DNA from: Marinobacter nauticus
Lineage (GTDB): Bacteria; Pseudomonadota; Gammaproteobacteria; Enterobacterales; Shewanellaceae
Assembly (NCBI RefSeq): GCF_019801015.1
Contig: NZ_JAHVJZ010000004.1
Coordinates: 496,001 to 560,000, forward strand
DNA: 64,000 nucleotides
Reading direction: 5' to 3'
The notes beneath the pieces were generated by a model. It did no database searches and had not been told where the DNA came from. It saw only the letters and a list, made by a program, of their open reading frames with translations. Below, piece after piece: positions 16,083 to 25,265 of the stretch (positions within the stretch are counted from its first letter, which is position 1; each line of letters opens with the position of its first letter). Position numbers and translations under genes: made by a program.

Positions 16083-16112
16083 AAAAAGGGCGCTCCAGAG
16101 AGCGCCCTTTTT
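16083..16112 (-). terminator. Terminator of ubiT
   Basis: A 13-bp stem, AAAAAGGGCGCTC (16083-16095) with its complement (16100-16112), has a CAGA loop; T-rich flanks on the minus strand end the ubiT transcript. Confidence 0.85.
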
Positions 16113-16128
16113 GGGGTGTGACCGCCGA

Positions 16129-16530
16129 TCAGCGGCCGGTCAGTCCCGGCAGGGAAAACGGCGGAGTGGGCAGCAGCGGATAGCGGCCCAGCAGGGATTT
16201 CAGCTCCATCGCCAACTCGGTATCCCCCTCCATCGCCAGCCGGCGCTGGAAAAACAGGGCATCACCATCGGCACTGCCGCTGGCCATCTTCAGCAACGCT
16301 CTGGCGTCCCCGGTCATACGGGCATCGACGCCTTCATCCGCCCAGTCCAGCCACAACGTGCCGTTGTCCAGCCCCAGCTTCAGGGCCCAGGGCAACTCAG
16401 CAACCGTAATGCTGACGGTCCGGCCTTCAAGAAAGTGCAGTTCACCCTGGCGTAATGGCGCGGCGAGGCGCTGGTTCAGCAGGGGCAGCATCAGGGCCCG
16501 AATTGGCGCAACGGGGGGTCTGGGTAACAT
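16129..16530 (-). CDS. ubiT: UbiT (YhbT), SCP2-domain protein for anaerobic ubiquinone synthesis
   Basis: A 133-residue SCP2 sterol-carrier-like protein. UbiT binds hydrophobic ubiquinone intermediates and is essential in the O2-independent ubiquinone pathway with UbiU and UbiV. Visible features: an N-terminal LPLLNQRLAAPLRQGELHFLEGR lead-in and the SCP2 core with LGLDNGTLWLDWADEGVDARMTGDARALLKMASG. Assignment is strengthened by the divergent ubiU-ubiV operon 140 bp away. ATG 16530 has GGTGGA upstream; a TTG slightly upstream is less likely. An FNR-like box lies between ubiT and ubiU. Confidence 0.9.
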   Translation of the reverse strand: MLPRPPVAPIRALMLPLLNQRLAAPLRQGELHFLEGRTVSITVAELPWALKLGLDNGTLWLDWADEGVDARMTGDARALLKMASGSADGDALFFQRRLAMEGDTELAMELKSLLGRYPLLPTPPFSLPGLTGR

Positions 16531-16589
16531 CTTTTCCACCAAACTAGAGATAAACCGCTGGATGATAACGCCGCAATTGGATCCCGTTC

Positions 16590-16603
16590 CTGATTTCCAT
16601 CAA
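16590..16603. promoter_or_regulatory. FNR box between ubiT and ubiU
   Basis: CTGATTTCCATCAA matches 9 of 10 positions of the FNR consensus TTGAT-N4-ATCAA. Its centre is about 66 bp from the ubiT start and 74 bp from the ubiU start, so it could serve both divergent promoters. ubiUV is known to be FNR-activated in E. coli, so the site makes biological sense. Confidence 0.65.
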
Positions 16604-16670
16604 TAAATGATCCTGATCGCACTGCTAAGTTAGGCGCCGTAGATTTCTTTTCCTGATGGGAGCCAAACTG

Positions 16671-17666
16671 ATGGAACTGCTCGCCCCGGTGGGCAATCTG
16701 GCCGGACTCAGCCCCGCTCTGGCGCAGGGCGCTGACGCGGTGTATGTCGGCCTTAAGGACGACACCAATGCCCGTCGTTTCGCCGGACTCAATTTTACCC
16801 CGGATGAGCTGGCTCAGGCGGCGGAACAATGCCGACTGGCCGGCCGAAAGCTGTATGTGGCGATCAATACCTTCCCGCAGCCGGGCCAGGAGCACCGCTG
16901 GCACCGTGCCGTGGATCAGGCCGCCGACGCGGGGATCAGCGCCGTTATCATGGCGGACCCTGGCCTGCTGGCTTACGCGACACAGCAGCATCCTGACCTG
17001 GAGCGCCACTTGTCAGTGCAGGCCAGCGCCGCCAACCTGCCTGCGCTTCGCCTTTTCCATGAACAGTTCGGCATCACCCGGGCGGTGTTGCCACGGGTGT
17101 TGGACATTGAGCAGATAGAGCGCATCGCCGCCGACTCACCGGTGGAGCTGGAGGTGTTTGCTTCCGGTTCACTGTGCGTGATGGCCGAGGGGCGTTGTCA
17201 GCTCTCCACCTGGGTCAGTGGCCACTCTCCCAACTCCGGTGGTGCCTGTTCGCCGGCTTCCCTGGTCAGTTGGGTGGAGCAGCCAGAAGGCCGCGAAGCG
17301 CGCCTGAATGGCCGATTACTGGACCGGGTGCCACCAGGCCAGCCTGGCGGCTACCCCACGGTCTGCAAAGGCCGCTACCAGGTGGATGGCCGGATCATGC
17401 ACCCCATCTCCAGCCCCTGCTCGCTGTCGACGCTGCCACTGCTGCCAAGACTGGCCAGGGCCGGGGTAACCGCGCTGAAACTGGAGGGACGCCAGCGCAG
17501 TGCTCACTACAGCGCACAGATCACCGCCGTATGGCGCCGTGCCATCGACGCCTACCTGGCCAACCCGGACACCTACCGAACCGACCCCGCCGCCCAGGCC
17601 ACCCTGCGTGCCCTGGCCGAGGGTCAGCAACTCACCACCGGACCCTATCTGAACCCATGGCAATGA
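16671..17666 (+). CDS. ubiU: UbiU, O2-independent ubiquinone hydroxylation (U32 family)
   Basis: A 331-residue U32 protein that works as a heterodimer with UbiV to hydroxylate the quinone ring without O2, using prephenate. It has MELLAPVGNL at the start, KDDTNARRFAGLNF, LSVQASAANLPALRLFHEQFG, and four cluster cysteines at C169, C176, C193 and C232, the same numbering as the characterised E. coli protein. Starting at ATG 16671 gives exactly the E. coli length. GGGAG lies 8 bp upstream. The stop overlaps the ubiV start. Confidence 0.95.
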   Translation: MELLAPVGNLAGLSPALAQGADAVYVGLKDDTNARRFAGLNFTPDELAQAAEQCRLAGRKLYVAINTFPQPGQEHRWHRAVDQAADAGISAVIMADPGLLAYATQQHPDLERHLSVQASAANLPALRLFHEQFGITRAVLPRVLDIEQIERIAADSPVELEVFASGSLCVMAEGRCQLSTWVSGHSPNSGGACSPASLVSWVEQPEGREARLNGRLLDRVPPGQPGGYPTVCKGRYQVDGRIMHPISSPCSLSTLPLLPRLARAGVTALKLEGRQRSAHYSAQITAVWRRAIDAYLANPDTYRTDPAAQATLRALAEGQQLTTGPYLNPWQ

Positions 17667-18559
17667 ACGTGACGCCCAGACTGAGCCTCGCCCCAAACTG
17701 GTGGCCGATGGACCGTGCTGCCCAGCATCAGTACCTCGACGGCCTGATAGAAAGCCCGTTTGAACGGGTCTACCTCGGAGAGAGCGTCTGCAGCCTGCGG
17801 GACCGGCTGGCCCCCCGTAGCCTGCTCAGCCTCGCCGAAACCCTGATGGCCAATGGCAAAGAGGTGGTGCTGACCAGCCTGACCCTGCTGGGCAGCGAGC
17901 GGGATTTGGCACTGCTCGACAAGCTCTGTGATCAACAACGCTTCGCCATTGAAGCCAACGAGATGGGGGCCGTCGGCGCGGCTCACCAGGCCGGCCTGCC
18001 CTTCGTTGGTGGACAGGGCCTGAACATCTACAACCTGGACAGCCTGCGCTGGCTGCTGGGGCTCGGGATGACCACCTACCAGCCTCCGCTCGAGATGGCT
18101 CAGCCGGTTCTGGCCACCCTGATGGCGCAGGCGGAAGCCAGCGGCGACCGAGGCCGCTTTGAACTGGAGTTGCTGGGTTATGGCCAGCCCCCTCTGTCGG
18201 TATCCGCCCGCTGCGCCACCGCCCGGGTGGCCGGCCGCAACCGCAAGCGCTGCGAGACGGTGTGCCAGGAAAGGGGCGCACAACGGGTGGATTCGCTGGA
18301 AGGGGATGCGATGCTGTTGCTTAACGGCGTTCAGGTCCACGGTGACCGCCCCATCGATCTGCTGGACAGTCTGGCGGCACTGCGGGCACTCAAGCTGGAC
18401 TGGCTGCGGATTGATCCGGGGCCGGACCTGGACTGGCAGTGGGTAGGAGAGCTTCAGCAAGCGCTGGTGCAGGGCGCCGACCGGTTTGACCCGCCCGTGG
18501 TCGGGATGCGCCAGTTCTGGCAACGCCAGCACACCACCGTGGCGCTTTCCAACGACTAA
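17663..18559 (+). CDS. ubiV: UbiV, partner of UbiU
   Basis: A 298-residue U32 protein forming the UbiUV complex. Four [4Fe-4S] cysteines are in place: C43 (GESVCSLRD), C184, C197 and C201 (ARCATARVAGRNRKRCETVC), with the spacing of the known protein. I place the start at ATG 17663, which overlaps the ubiU stop as ATGA; ATG 17657 is equally in frame. There is no Shine-Dalgarno, which fits translational coupling. The 3' end overlaps the convergent DUF998 gene by 4 bp. Confidence 0.94.
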   Translation: MNVTPRLSLAPNWWPMDRAAQHQYLDGLIESPFERVYLGESVCSLRDRLAPRSLLSLAETLMANGKEVVLTSLTLLGSERDLALLDKLCDQQRFAIEANEMGAVGAAHQAGLPFVGGQGLNIYNLDSLRWLLGLGMTTYQPPLEMAQPVLATLMAQAEASGDRGRFELELLGYGQPPLSVSARCATARVAGRNRKRCETVCQERGAQRVDSLEGDAMLLLNGVQVHGDRPIDLLDSLAALRALKLDWLRIDPGPDLDWQWVGELQQALVQGADRFDPPVVGMRQFWQRQHTTVALSND

Positions 18560-19224
18560 CGGTTGCGGCGGGTCACCAGCACCAGGGCATACAGCAGCCA
18601 CAGCGCGACGAAGCCAAGCAGCATCCACCCCAACAGCGCCGGCCACCAAATCAACGGTCGGTCGGCGCCGAACAGGCCATAGGGATAGCGATCCATCAGC
18701 GCCAGCATCCGATCATCCCGGGTCAGCAGGGCGATGGCGCAGCCGGCTGCCGCTAACGCCGGGATCACACCCCATCGGGGCGGGATCTCGGTCAGGATGG
18801 CGAAGCAGTACAACACCGCGCATATCGGCGTCATCACGTAAAAGGCGGTCATCGCCCAGGCGTGTACCATGCCCACGTTAACCGGAAACAGGCCACAGGC
18901 GGCCACGCTCAGTGACATCAGCACGCCGGAGAGGTTGAGCGACAGTTTGATGGGGCGTCGGCGACGCAGCCAGCCCCGGGAGATAAAACTCACCACCAGG
19001 AACAATCCGCCAAAAAACAGCCCGCCGTTAACCAGCAGGGCCAGCGGTGAGGACTCGTAGCGGCCCAGTTCAGAAAGGGAGTGATTCAGGAAATTGAAGG
19101 GTTCTCCGGCCTCCCCTTCATACACCAGCGAAGCCAGCAGGGAGGGCAAAACCAACATGATAACCCCGAGGGATCCCAGGCGATTCGCCAGGCGTTGCAG
19201 GGTTTGTCCGTCGTTGGCAGCCAT
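18556..19224 (-). CDS. DUF998 family membrane protein
   Basis: A 222-residue inner-membrane protein with about six hydrophobic helices. The family pattern FNFLNHSLSELGRYESSP early in the sequence marks DUF998 (Frag1/DRAM-like topology, function unknown). Polar C-terminus VTRRNR fits the positive-inside rule. It ends convergently on ubiV with a 4-bp overlap, so the two transcripts have no room for a terminator between them. Confidence 0.8.
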   Translation of the reverse strand: MAANDGQTLQRLANRLGSLGVIMLVLPSLLASLVYEGEAGEPFNFLNHSLSELGRYESSPLALLVNGGLFFGGLFLVVSFISRGWLRRRRPIKLSLNLSGVLMSLSVAACGLFPVNVGMVHAWAMTAFYVMTPICAVLYCFAILTEIPPRWGVIPALAAAGCAIALLTRDDRMLALMDRYPYGLFGADRPLIWWPALLGWMLLGFVALWLLYALVLVTRRNR

Positions 19225-19286
19225 AGATTGCTTGTTCGCTTTTGTCGATGTTCAGGCCTCAGCATACTCGATTGTGCCGAAGGAAA

Positions 19287-19312
19287 AAACGCAGCCTGTG
19301 GCTGCGTTTTTG
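19287..19312 (-). terminator. Terminator of the M16 protease gene
   Basis: AAACGCAGCC (19287-19296) and GGCTGCGTTT (19300-19309) form a stem with T/A-runs on both sides; the A-run at 19284-19289 supplies the U-tract on the minus strand. Confidence 0.85.
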
Positions 19313-19337
19313 GTTCTCCGATCCCCATCTCACTGGA

Positions 19338-22202
19338 TCACTGGAATTGGCTTTCCAGGGGCGCAACCTCAACCTTGTCCAGCTTCAGCGGCAGCACCTG
19401 AATCGCCTTATCTTCCGCCAGAACCGCTTCCGGCATCTCGGCGTTGTAGCGCATCGGCGAATTCGTCTCCCGGCGCAGACGCTCTGCCATCTCTTCGGCG
19501 TCCGGGCTGACAAACACAAACTGAATGTCATCCAGTTTCAGTTGGCTGCGAATCACCCGGTTAACCTGCTCCAGAGTCAGCGACGCCAGCCCCTGACGCA
19601 CTTGCTCGGTAAAGGGGGCGGTACCGTAGAAGTCGCTGTCGAGACCATAGCCCAGCAGACGGTCCTGACTGGCCACCAACTGCGGCACCGCATTGGTCAG
19701 GAAGTTGCGGGTAGCCTCAAACGCTTCAGCGCTCATCCCCTCTTCCACCAGCTTTTCCAGCTCATACATCGCCACCCGGGTGGCAAAGTGCGCATCCTGG
19801 TTGTCACGAAGCGGACGCAGCCACACCTGGAAGATCTGGCTGGACCGGCCCAGGTTGGCGTCGGGCTTGGTCTGGAACATGCCACGGGGGAAATACTCGA
19901 TGTAGGCGTAGTCGCCGTAGTTCATTCCGCGCAGTTCACGAATCCGCTGGTACAGGAAGCTGTTGGAGGAGCGGTGCTCACCCAGGTAGCTGCGCACCAG
20001 GTAAAGCGCCACCCAGTCCGGGTCCGCACGGTTCAGCGTAATCGGGAAGCCAAAGCTGACCGCGGTGGCCTTGGTCTGCGGCTTGTTGATCACCAAAGCC
20101 TGACGACCCGGCTGGGGAGTCGGAGCCGCAATGGCCGGTTGCTCCGCACCACTGACCGGCAGCTTAGCCAGATCCGCTTTCAGCTGTGCCAGCTGAGCAT
20201 CCGACAGATCCCCCGCCACACCAACCGTCAGATTTTGTTGGGTGAAGTGGGACAGATAGAACTGCTGCAACCGCTCAGTGGTGATCGCCTCCAGATGACT
20301 CACCCGGCCGAGATTGAGACTCTCGTAGGGGTGGTTGCGGTAGATGCGCTGATACAGCGCCTCTTTACCCAGCTCCTCATCATTGGCCGCTTTCAGGCCA
20401 GACTCGATGCCATTGACCAGATCAGTGCGGATGCGGTTGATGTCCTCTTCACGCCAGCCGGGGCTGAGTACTCGTTCGATAAAGAGCGGATACCAGGCGT
20501 CGAAGTTGTCTTTATGTACCCGCCCCCGGATGCTGACCATCTCTTTATCCACCTGAACAGACAGGCCCGCGCCCAGCGGGTAATTGGCCTGCTCCAGATC
20601 GCGGTAGCTGCGCTGGGCAGAGCCGGCGTCCACCACCATCTGCGCGGTAAACTGCGCCAGCCCTTTGGCATCGGCCGGATCCCAGGCTGCGCCAGTGTTG
20701 AACAGCAGGTTCACGTCCACCAACGGCGACGCGGAGCGCTGGTCCAGCACCGCAAAGCTCGCGGTTGTTGGCTCACCCAGTGCAGCCACTTTGGCTTCCA
20801 GTCCGAGTGGCGTGTCGAAGCCCGCCATGGTCGCCTGTTCGCCCAGTGTCAGGCCGGTGCTGCCGGATTCGATAAAGTAGCGATTGGCGACCTCCAACAC
20901 CGCTTCCGGGGTGACCCGCTCCAGCTGCGCGTAGTAGCGGTTCAGGGTTTCCACGTCCCGGTCAAAGTGAAGGAAGGTGGCCAGCACATCTGCAATGCTT
21001 TTGTTGCTGTCCAGCCCGCCGGCAAACTGATACTTCAGGTGGCTTTTCAGGCGAGCCAGGTCCTCGGCAGCAATGGGCTGCGTACGCACAGTGGCGAGGG
21101 TCGAGACCAGCGCATCCCGTACCGCCAGCAAATCCTCATCGGAGCCGGCGCGGAAGAACAGCATCAGCTGGCTGGGGTCTTTTCTGGGCGGGAAGTAGTG
21201 GAACATCTGGGTCGCCAGTTGCTCATTTACCACCAGTTGCTGATACAGCGCCGAGTTGGCACCAAAGTAGTGCTCCCCCAACAGGGCGATGGCAGCAAAG
21301 TCCATGTCGCTGTCGCTGAAGGCGGGACCATGAAAGCCGATGGCATACCAGTTCTGGCCACCGCTGGCTTCCTGCAGATGGTCGTACTTGGCCGCCTGCT
21401 GACGAGGCTCCACCGGTACGGTCACCTCATAGTCACTGCGGGCCCAGTCGCCCCAGTACTGACGAACCCAACTTTCCGCCTGAGCCGGCTCAAAGTCACC
21501 CACCAGTGTGAGAGTGACGTACTCCGGTTTGTAGTAGCGCTCGAAGAACAGCTCGGCGTAATCGAGCTGATCCGGCATCGCTTTGATGTCCTCAAAAAAG
21601 CCCATGGTGCTGTGACGGTAGGTGTGTTGCTCGTAGGCCCGTTCACGCAATCCGGCAAACAGCTTGTTGACCGGACTGGCGAAGTTCTTGAGGTATTCCC
21701 CCTGAACTGTCAGAGCCTCAGTACGGAAGGTGGTTTCGTCATAGCTGAGGTTCTGAAAGCGGTCCGCTTCCAGCTCCAGCATGGTCTGCAGGTGGTCTTT
21801 GGCGAACACCTGATGGTAGTTGGTGTAATCGTCGGTGGTGTAAGCACGGTTATCCACGCCGCGCTCTTTCAGCATCGCCTGATAGACCGCCTGAGGATGG
21901 GTTTCGGTGCCTTTGAACATCATGTGTTCAAAAAAGTGTGCAAAGCCGGTTTTTCCCGCTTCGACTTCATTGCGGGAGCCGGTTCCCACGGTCATCTCCA
22001 TCGCCACCAGGCCCGGATAGTCGGTGGGCACAAGCACCACTTTCAGGCCGTTCTCCAACGTCAGCTGGCGGTAATCAAGGGTAAAAAGTCGGGCGGATTC
22101 GGTAGCGGGTGTGTCGTTGGCAGGCGGGGTGTCCGTGCTGCCGCACCCCGACAGCGCCAACACCGCGGCACACGCCGTAATCCAGGGCCGTAAAGTCACC
22201 AT
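19338..22202 (-). CDS. M16-family zinc protease, lipoprotein
   Basis: A 954-residue insulinase/pitrilysin-like peptidase. A signal peptide ends with lipobox LSGC (Cys20), so it is probably anchored in the periplasm. The inverted zinc motif is intact as H89-F-F-E92-H93, with the distal glutamate expected in MLELEADRFQN. A second, non-catalytic M16 half begins near residue 500. Such proteins degrade peptides, perhaps signal-peptide or small-protein fragments. Strong AAGGAG before the ATG. Followed by its own terminator; monocistronic. Confidence 0.92.
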   Translation of the reverse strand: MVTLRPWITACAAVLALSGCGSTDTPPANDTPATESARLFTLDYRQLTLENGLKVVLVPTDYPGLVAMEMTVGTGSRNEVEAGKTGFAHFFEHMMFKGTETHPQAVYQAMLKERGVDNRAYTTDDYTNYHQVFAKDHLQTMLELEADRFQNLSYDETTFRTEALTVQGEYLKNFASPVNKLFAGLRERAYEQHTYRHSTMGFFEDIKAMPDQLDYAELFFERYYKPEYVTLTLVGDFEPAQAESWVRQYWGDWARSDYEVTVPVEPRQQAAKYDHLQEASGGQNWYAIGFHGPAFSDSDMDFAAIALLGEHYFGANSALYQQLVVNEQLATQMFHYFPPRKDPSQLMLFFRAGSDEDLLAVRDALVSTLATVRTQPIAAEDLARLKSHLKYQFAGGLDSNKSIADVLATFLHFDRDVETLNRYYAQLERVTPEAVLEVANRYFIESGSTGLTLGEQATMAGFDTPLGLEAKVAALGEPTTASFAVLDQRSASPLVDVNLLFNTGAAWDPADAKGLAQFTAQMVVDAGSAQRSYRDLEQANYPLGAGLSVQVDKEMVSIRGRVHKDNFDAWYPLFIERVLSPGWREEDINRIRTDLVNGIESGLKAANDEELGKEALYQRIYRNHPYESLNLGRVSHLEAITTERLQQFYLSHFTQQNLTVGVAGDLSDAQLAQLKADLAKLPVSGAEQPAIAAPTPQPGRQALVINKPQTKATAVSFGFPITLNRADPDWVALYLVRSYLGEHRSSNSFLYQRIRELRGMNYGDYAYIEYFPRGMFQTKPDANLGRSSQIFQVWLRPLRDNQDAHFATRVAMYELEKLVEEGMSAEAFEATRNFLTNAVPQLVASQDRLLGYGLDSDFYGTAPFTEQVRQGLASLTLEQVNRVIRSQLKLDDIQFVFVSPDAEEMAERLRRETNSPMRYNAEMPEAVLAEDKAIQVLPLKLDKVEVAPLESQFQ

Positions 22203-22333
22203 GTAATGCGCTCCTTGCGGAATAAAGGTGAATTATTTTCAGTCACTTAGAAATTTCGACTCAAGATTTTCACACAATCCTCCGTTAAAATGGATATATC
22301 TCACATATCCACCCGTAACAGGATGTAAATCAC

Positions 22334-23875
22334 ATGGCACGGACACCTCAATGTATCGATCAGGAAGTGACCATTCGCCCTGAAGATGAACTGGTTTCCA
22401 CCACTGACACCCGCGGAGTGATCACCTACGCAAACCAGGACTTTATTCGGGTCAGTGGCTTCAGTGAATCAGAGCTGATCGGACACAGCCATAATATGGT
22501 GCGCCACCCGGATATGCCCGCCGCCGCATTTAAAGATCTCTGGGACCACCTGAAAGCGGGCAACAGCTGGCGCGGCGTGGTCAAAAACCGCTGTAAAGAT
22601 GGCCGATACTACTGGGTCGACGCCTTTGTGACGCCAATCTTCGAGCGCGGTGCCATCGTTGGTTATCAGTCGGTACGCCGTCAGGCCACCGGCGATATGG
22701 TGAGCCGGGCCACTCGGCTGTATGCCCGCATCAAAGCGGGCAAGCGCGCCCCTCGTGAGATCCCCCTCGGGCAGAAACAGGCTCTGGCCGCTGTCTTGGG
22801 GCTGGTAATGGCCGGCGCCACCGCCTGGTGGTTCAGCCCGTTGGTGCTGATCCCGGCGCTGATCAGTTTTGCCTTGCTGGTCTGGCTGTTCTGGGATGAG
22901 GCGGTACGGGTGCCGACATTGCTGGCCGAACTGCAATCCGATTACGACAGCGTCAGCCGGCTGGTGTATGAAGGCCGCGGAAGCAGCTCCGTCGCCCGAT
23001 TTCAACTGGGGCTGGCCAAAGCCAAAATGCAGGGTGTGCTGGGCCGCACCGCCGATGCCGGCCGTCGTCTTGATGGCTCAGCACAAGAGCTGGTGACCAT
23101 CGCCCACCAGGCCAGGGACGGCATCGACGATGAGCGCAGTCGGCTGGCCCAGATCGCCACCGCCGTGGAGGAGATGAACGTCACCATCGGTGAAATTGCC
23201 AACCACGCTCAGGCCAACTCCGAACAGGTTTCTCAGACCCACCAGGTTTGTCAGCAAACCCGCAGCGCGATGCTGACCAGCTCTGAGCGCATCACCGAGT
23301 TGGCACAGAGCGTCGACCAGGCCGCCAACCGGGCGGGCACGCTGCATCAGGAGGCCGAGAAAGTGTCGGCGGCGATGCAGGAGATCGACGGCATTGCCGA
23401 GCAGACCAATCTGCTGGCCCTGAACGCGGCCATTGAAGCGGCACGCGCCGGTGAGCAGGGCCGCGGCTTCGCCGTGGTCGCGGATGAGGTGCGGGCCCTC
23501 TCCAGCCGCACCCAGCAAGCCACCACCGCCATTCAGACCAGTGTGCAGGAGATGAACCACACCCTGGCACAATGGGTGGACCAGATGGAGCAGAACCGGG
23601 CCCAGGCGGATGAGTGTGCTGACCACGCCCGCGACAGCGCCGCCCAGGTGGACACCATCAATGCTCAGGTTCAGCAGGTGGAACAGATGGCCGCGGAAAC
23701 CGCCACCGCCGCTTCTCAGCAGCGCATGGCTGCCACAGAAATCGCCGAAAATCTCGATTCCATTCATCAGCTGACCCAGGAGATCCTGCTGCAGTCAGAA
23801 CAGGTCGAGAAGAACGCCGAAAAGGTGAAAACCGAAGTGGAGGCGATCAGCGACCTGGGCCGCACCTTCGGCTGA
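22334..23875 (+). CDS. aer: Aerotaxis receptor Aer (PAS-MCP)
   Basis: A 513-residue chemoreceptor. The N-terminal PAS domain (residues about 20-115) matches Aer, including [20 protein letters not shown] and the FAD-pocket stretch [19 protein letters not shown] membrane anchor follows near residues 155-195, then a HAMP-like linker and the signalling hairpin with [20 protein letters not shown]. It senses redox or oxygen through FAD and signals to CheA/CheW. No periplasmic domain. Length is close to E. coli Aer. It lies alone, ended by its own terminator. Confidence 0.9.
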   Translation: MARTPQCIDQEVTIRPEDELVSTTDTRGVITYANQDFIRVSGFSESELIGHSHNMVRHPDMPAAAFKDLWDHLKAGNSWRGVVKNRCKDGRYYWVDAFVTPIFERGAIVGYQSVRRQATGDMVSRATRLYARIKAGKRAPREIPLGQKQALAAVLGLVMAGATAWWFSPLVLIPALISFALLVWLFWDEAVRVPTLLAELQSDYDSVSRLVYEGRGSSSVARFQLGLAKAKMQGVLGRTADAGRRLDGSAQELVTIAHQARDGIDDERSRLAQIATAVEEMNVTIGEIANHAQANSEQVSQTHQVCQQTRSAMLTSSERITELAQSVDQAANRAGTLHQEAEKVSAAMQEIDGIAEQTNLLALNAAIEAARAGEQGRGFAVVADEVRALSSRTQQATTAIQTSVQEMNHTLAQWVDQMEQNRAQADECADHARDSAAQVDTINAQVQQVEQMAAETATAASQQRMAATEIAENLDSIHQLTQEILLQSEQVEKNAEKVKTEVEAISDLGRTFG

Positions 23876-23898
23876 TCAGACACGGTTACTCAGAACCC

Positions 23899-23929
23899 AA
23901 ACGGCTGGCCACTGCGCCAGCCGTTTTTT
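23899..23929 (+). terminator. Terminator of aer
   Basis: Stem AAACGGCTGGC (23899-23909) and GCCAGCCGTTT (23916-23926) followed by TTTG on the plus strand. Confidence 0.85.
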
Positions 23930-23967
23930 GTGGGTAAACGACGGGTCTGGTGGCACGCTCTGCGCAC

Positions 23968-23992
23968 AAAAAAGGGACGCCGAAGCGTCCCT
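23968..23992 (-). terminator. Terminator of proBA
   Basis: AGGGACGC and GCGTCCCT with a CGAA loop; six T residues follow on the minus strand. Confidence 0.85.
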
Positions 23993-24008
23993 GATGGAGG
24001 GGTGCCGA

Positions 24009-25265
24009 TCACTGGCGGGCGTGGTAGTCACCGCTGCCCACCCACTTGTAGGTGGTGAGCGCTTCCAAACCCATCGGGCCGCGCGCGTGCAGCTTCTGGG
24101 TGCTGACCGCCACTTCGGCACCGAGGCCAAACTGACTGCCGTCGGTAAAACGGGTGCTGGCGTTGACGTACACCGCCGAGGAGTTGATGGCAGCGACAAA
24201 GCGGTCCGCCACCGTGCGGTCTTCGGTGATCACACTTTCGGAGTGCTCGGAAGAGTGGGCGCGGATATGGTCAATCGCCTCATCCACACCGGACACCACC
24301 TTCACACCCAACACCAGGGAGAGCCACTCGGTATCGAAGTCGCCTTCACCGGCCGCTTCCGCCTCAGTGTCCAGCAGGGCCAGCGCTTTCGGGCAGGCTT
24401 TCAGCGTCACGCCCTGGGGACGCAACAGTGCCGCCACTTGGGGCAGCAGTTGCGCGGCCACCGCCTCGTGCACCAGAAGCGTGTCCAGCGCGTTGCAGAC
24501 GGTGGGACGCTGTACCTTGGCGTTCTCAATCAGTGGCAGAGCCCGGGCCAGATCCGCGGCCTGGTCGATAAACATGTGGCAGATGCCGATGCCGCCAGTG
24601 ATCACCGGCATCCGCGCCTGCTCTTTGCAGAGCTGATGCAGGCCCGCGCCACCACGGGGGATCACCATATCGATATGGCTGTCCAGGTTAAGCAGCGCCG
24701 TTACCAAAGCGCGATCCGGATTGTCGATCAACTGCACCGCGTCCACCGGCAGGCCACGCTCTGCCAGAGCCGCATGGATGGCGGTCAGCAGCGCCTGATT
24801 GGAACGCACGGTTTCCTTGCCACCACGCATGATCGCCGCGTTGCCGGTTTTCAGCGCCAGTACCGCCACATCCACGGTAACGTTGGGCCGCGCTTCGTAG
24901 ATGACCCCCACCACACCGAGTGGAATGCGGCGACGAGCCAGGCGCATGCCGTTTTCCAGCAGTCGGCTTTCAATATCGACGCCGACCGGATCCGCCAGGG
25001 CGATGACGGTATCGATGTCAGCCCGGATGGCGGCCAGTCGCTCCGGCGTCAGCAGCAGGCGATCCAGCATGGCGCCGGACAGGCCCGCTTCTTCCGCGCG
25101 GATCATATCCTCGGCGTTGGCGGCCAGAATGGCCTCCTGATGGGCGTGGATCTGGGCCGAAATGGTGGCCAGCAGCGCGTTTTTCTCTGCGGCGCCCAGT
25201 CCCAGCAGGGTGTAACTGGCTTGGCGGGCTTTCTGGCCCATCGGTAACAGCGGATTGGTTGTCAT
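24009..25265 (-). CDS. proA: Glutamate-5-semialdehyde dehydrogenase ProA
   Basis: A 418-residue enzyme catalysing the second step of proline synthesis, NADPH-dependent reduction of glutamyl-5-phosphate. It has the family's nucleotide-binding region [20 protein letters not shown] and the catalytic cysteine in [16 protein letters not shown]. The C-terminal part carries [24 protein letters not shown]. The start overlaps the proB stop as ATGA, so the two are translationally coupled, as is usual for proBA. Confidence 0.97.
   Translation of the reverse strand: MTTNPLLPMGQKARQASYTLLGLGAAEKNALLATISAQIHAHQEAILAANAEDMIRAEEAGLSGAMLDRLLLTPERLAAIRADIDTVIALADPVGVDIESRLLENGMRLARRRIPLGVVGVIYEARPNVTVDVAVLALKTGNAAIMRGGKETVRSNQALLTAIHAALAERGLPVDAVQLIDNPDRALVTALLNLDSHIDMVIPRGGAGLHQLCKEQARMPVITGGIGICHMFIDQAADLARALPLIENAKVQRPTVCNALDTLLVHEAVAAQLLPQVAALLRPQGVTLKACPKALALLDTEAEAAGEGDFDTEWLSLVLGVKVVSGVDEAIDHIRAHSSEHSESVITEDRTVADRFVAAINSSAVYVNASTRFTDGSQFGLGAEVAVSTQKLHARGPMGLEALTTYKWVGSGDYHARQ

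Noticed and set aside
17174-17662. Upstream extension of the ubiV frame
   Set aside because: It lies entirely inside ubiU in another frame; UbiV homology begins at the ATGs overlapping the ubiU stop.
19242-22193. A very long plus-strand open frame opposite the M16 protease gene
   Set aside because: It is the antisense shadow of a GC-rich gene with strong codon bias; the encoded sequence is rich in His/Gln/Arg with no domain, while the minus-strand protein is a clear M16 protease.
22292-22310. Inverted repeat GGATAT-N7-ATATCC upstream of aer
   Set aside because: Short and AT-rich, resembling overlapping -10-like elements; no known operator matched.
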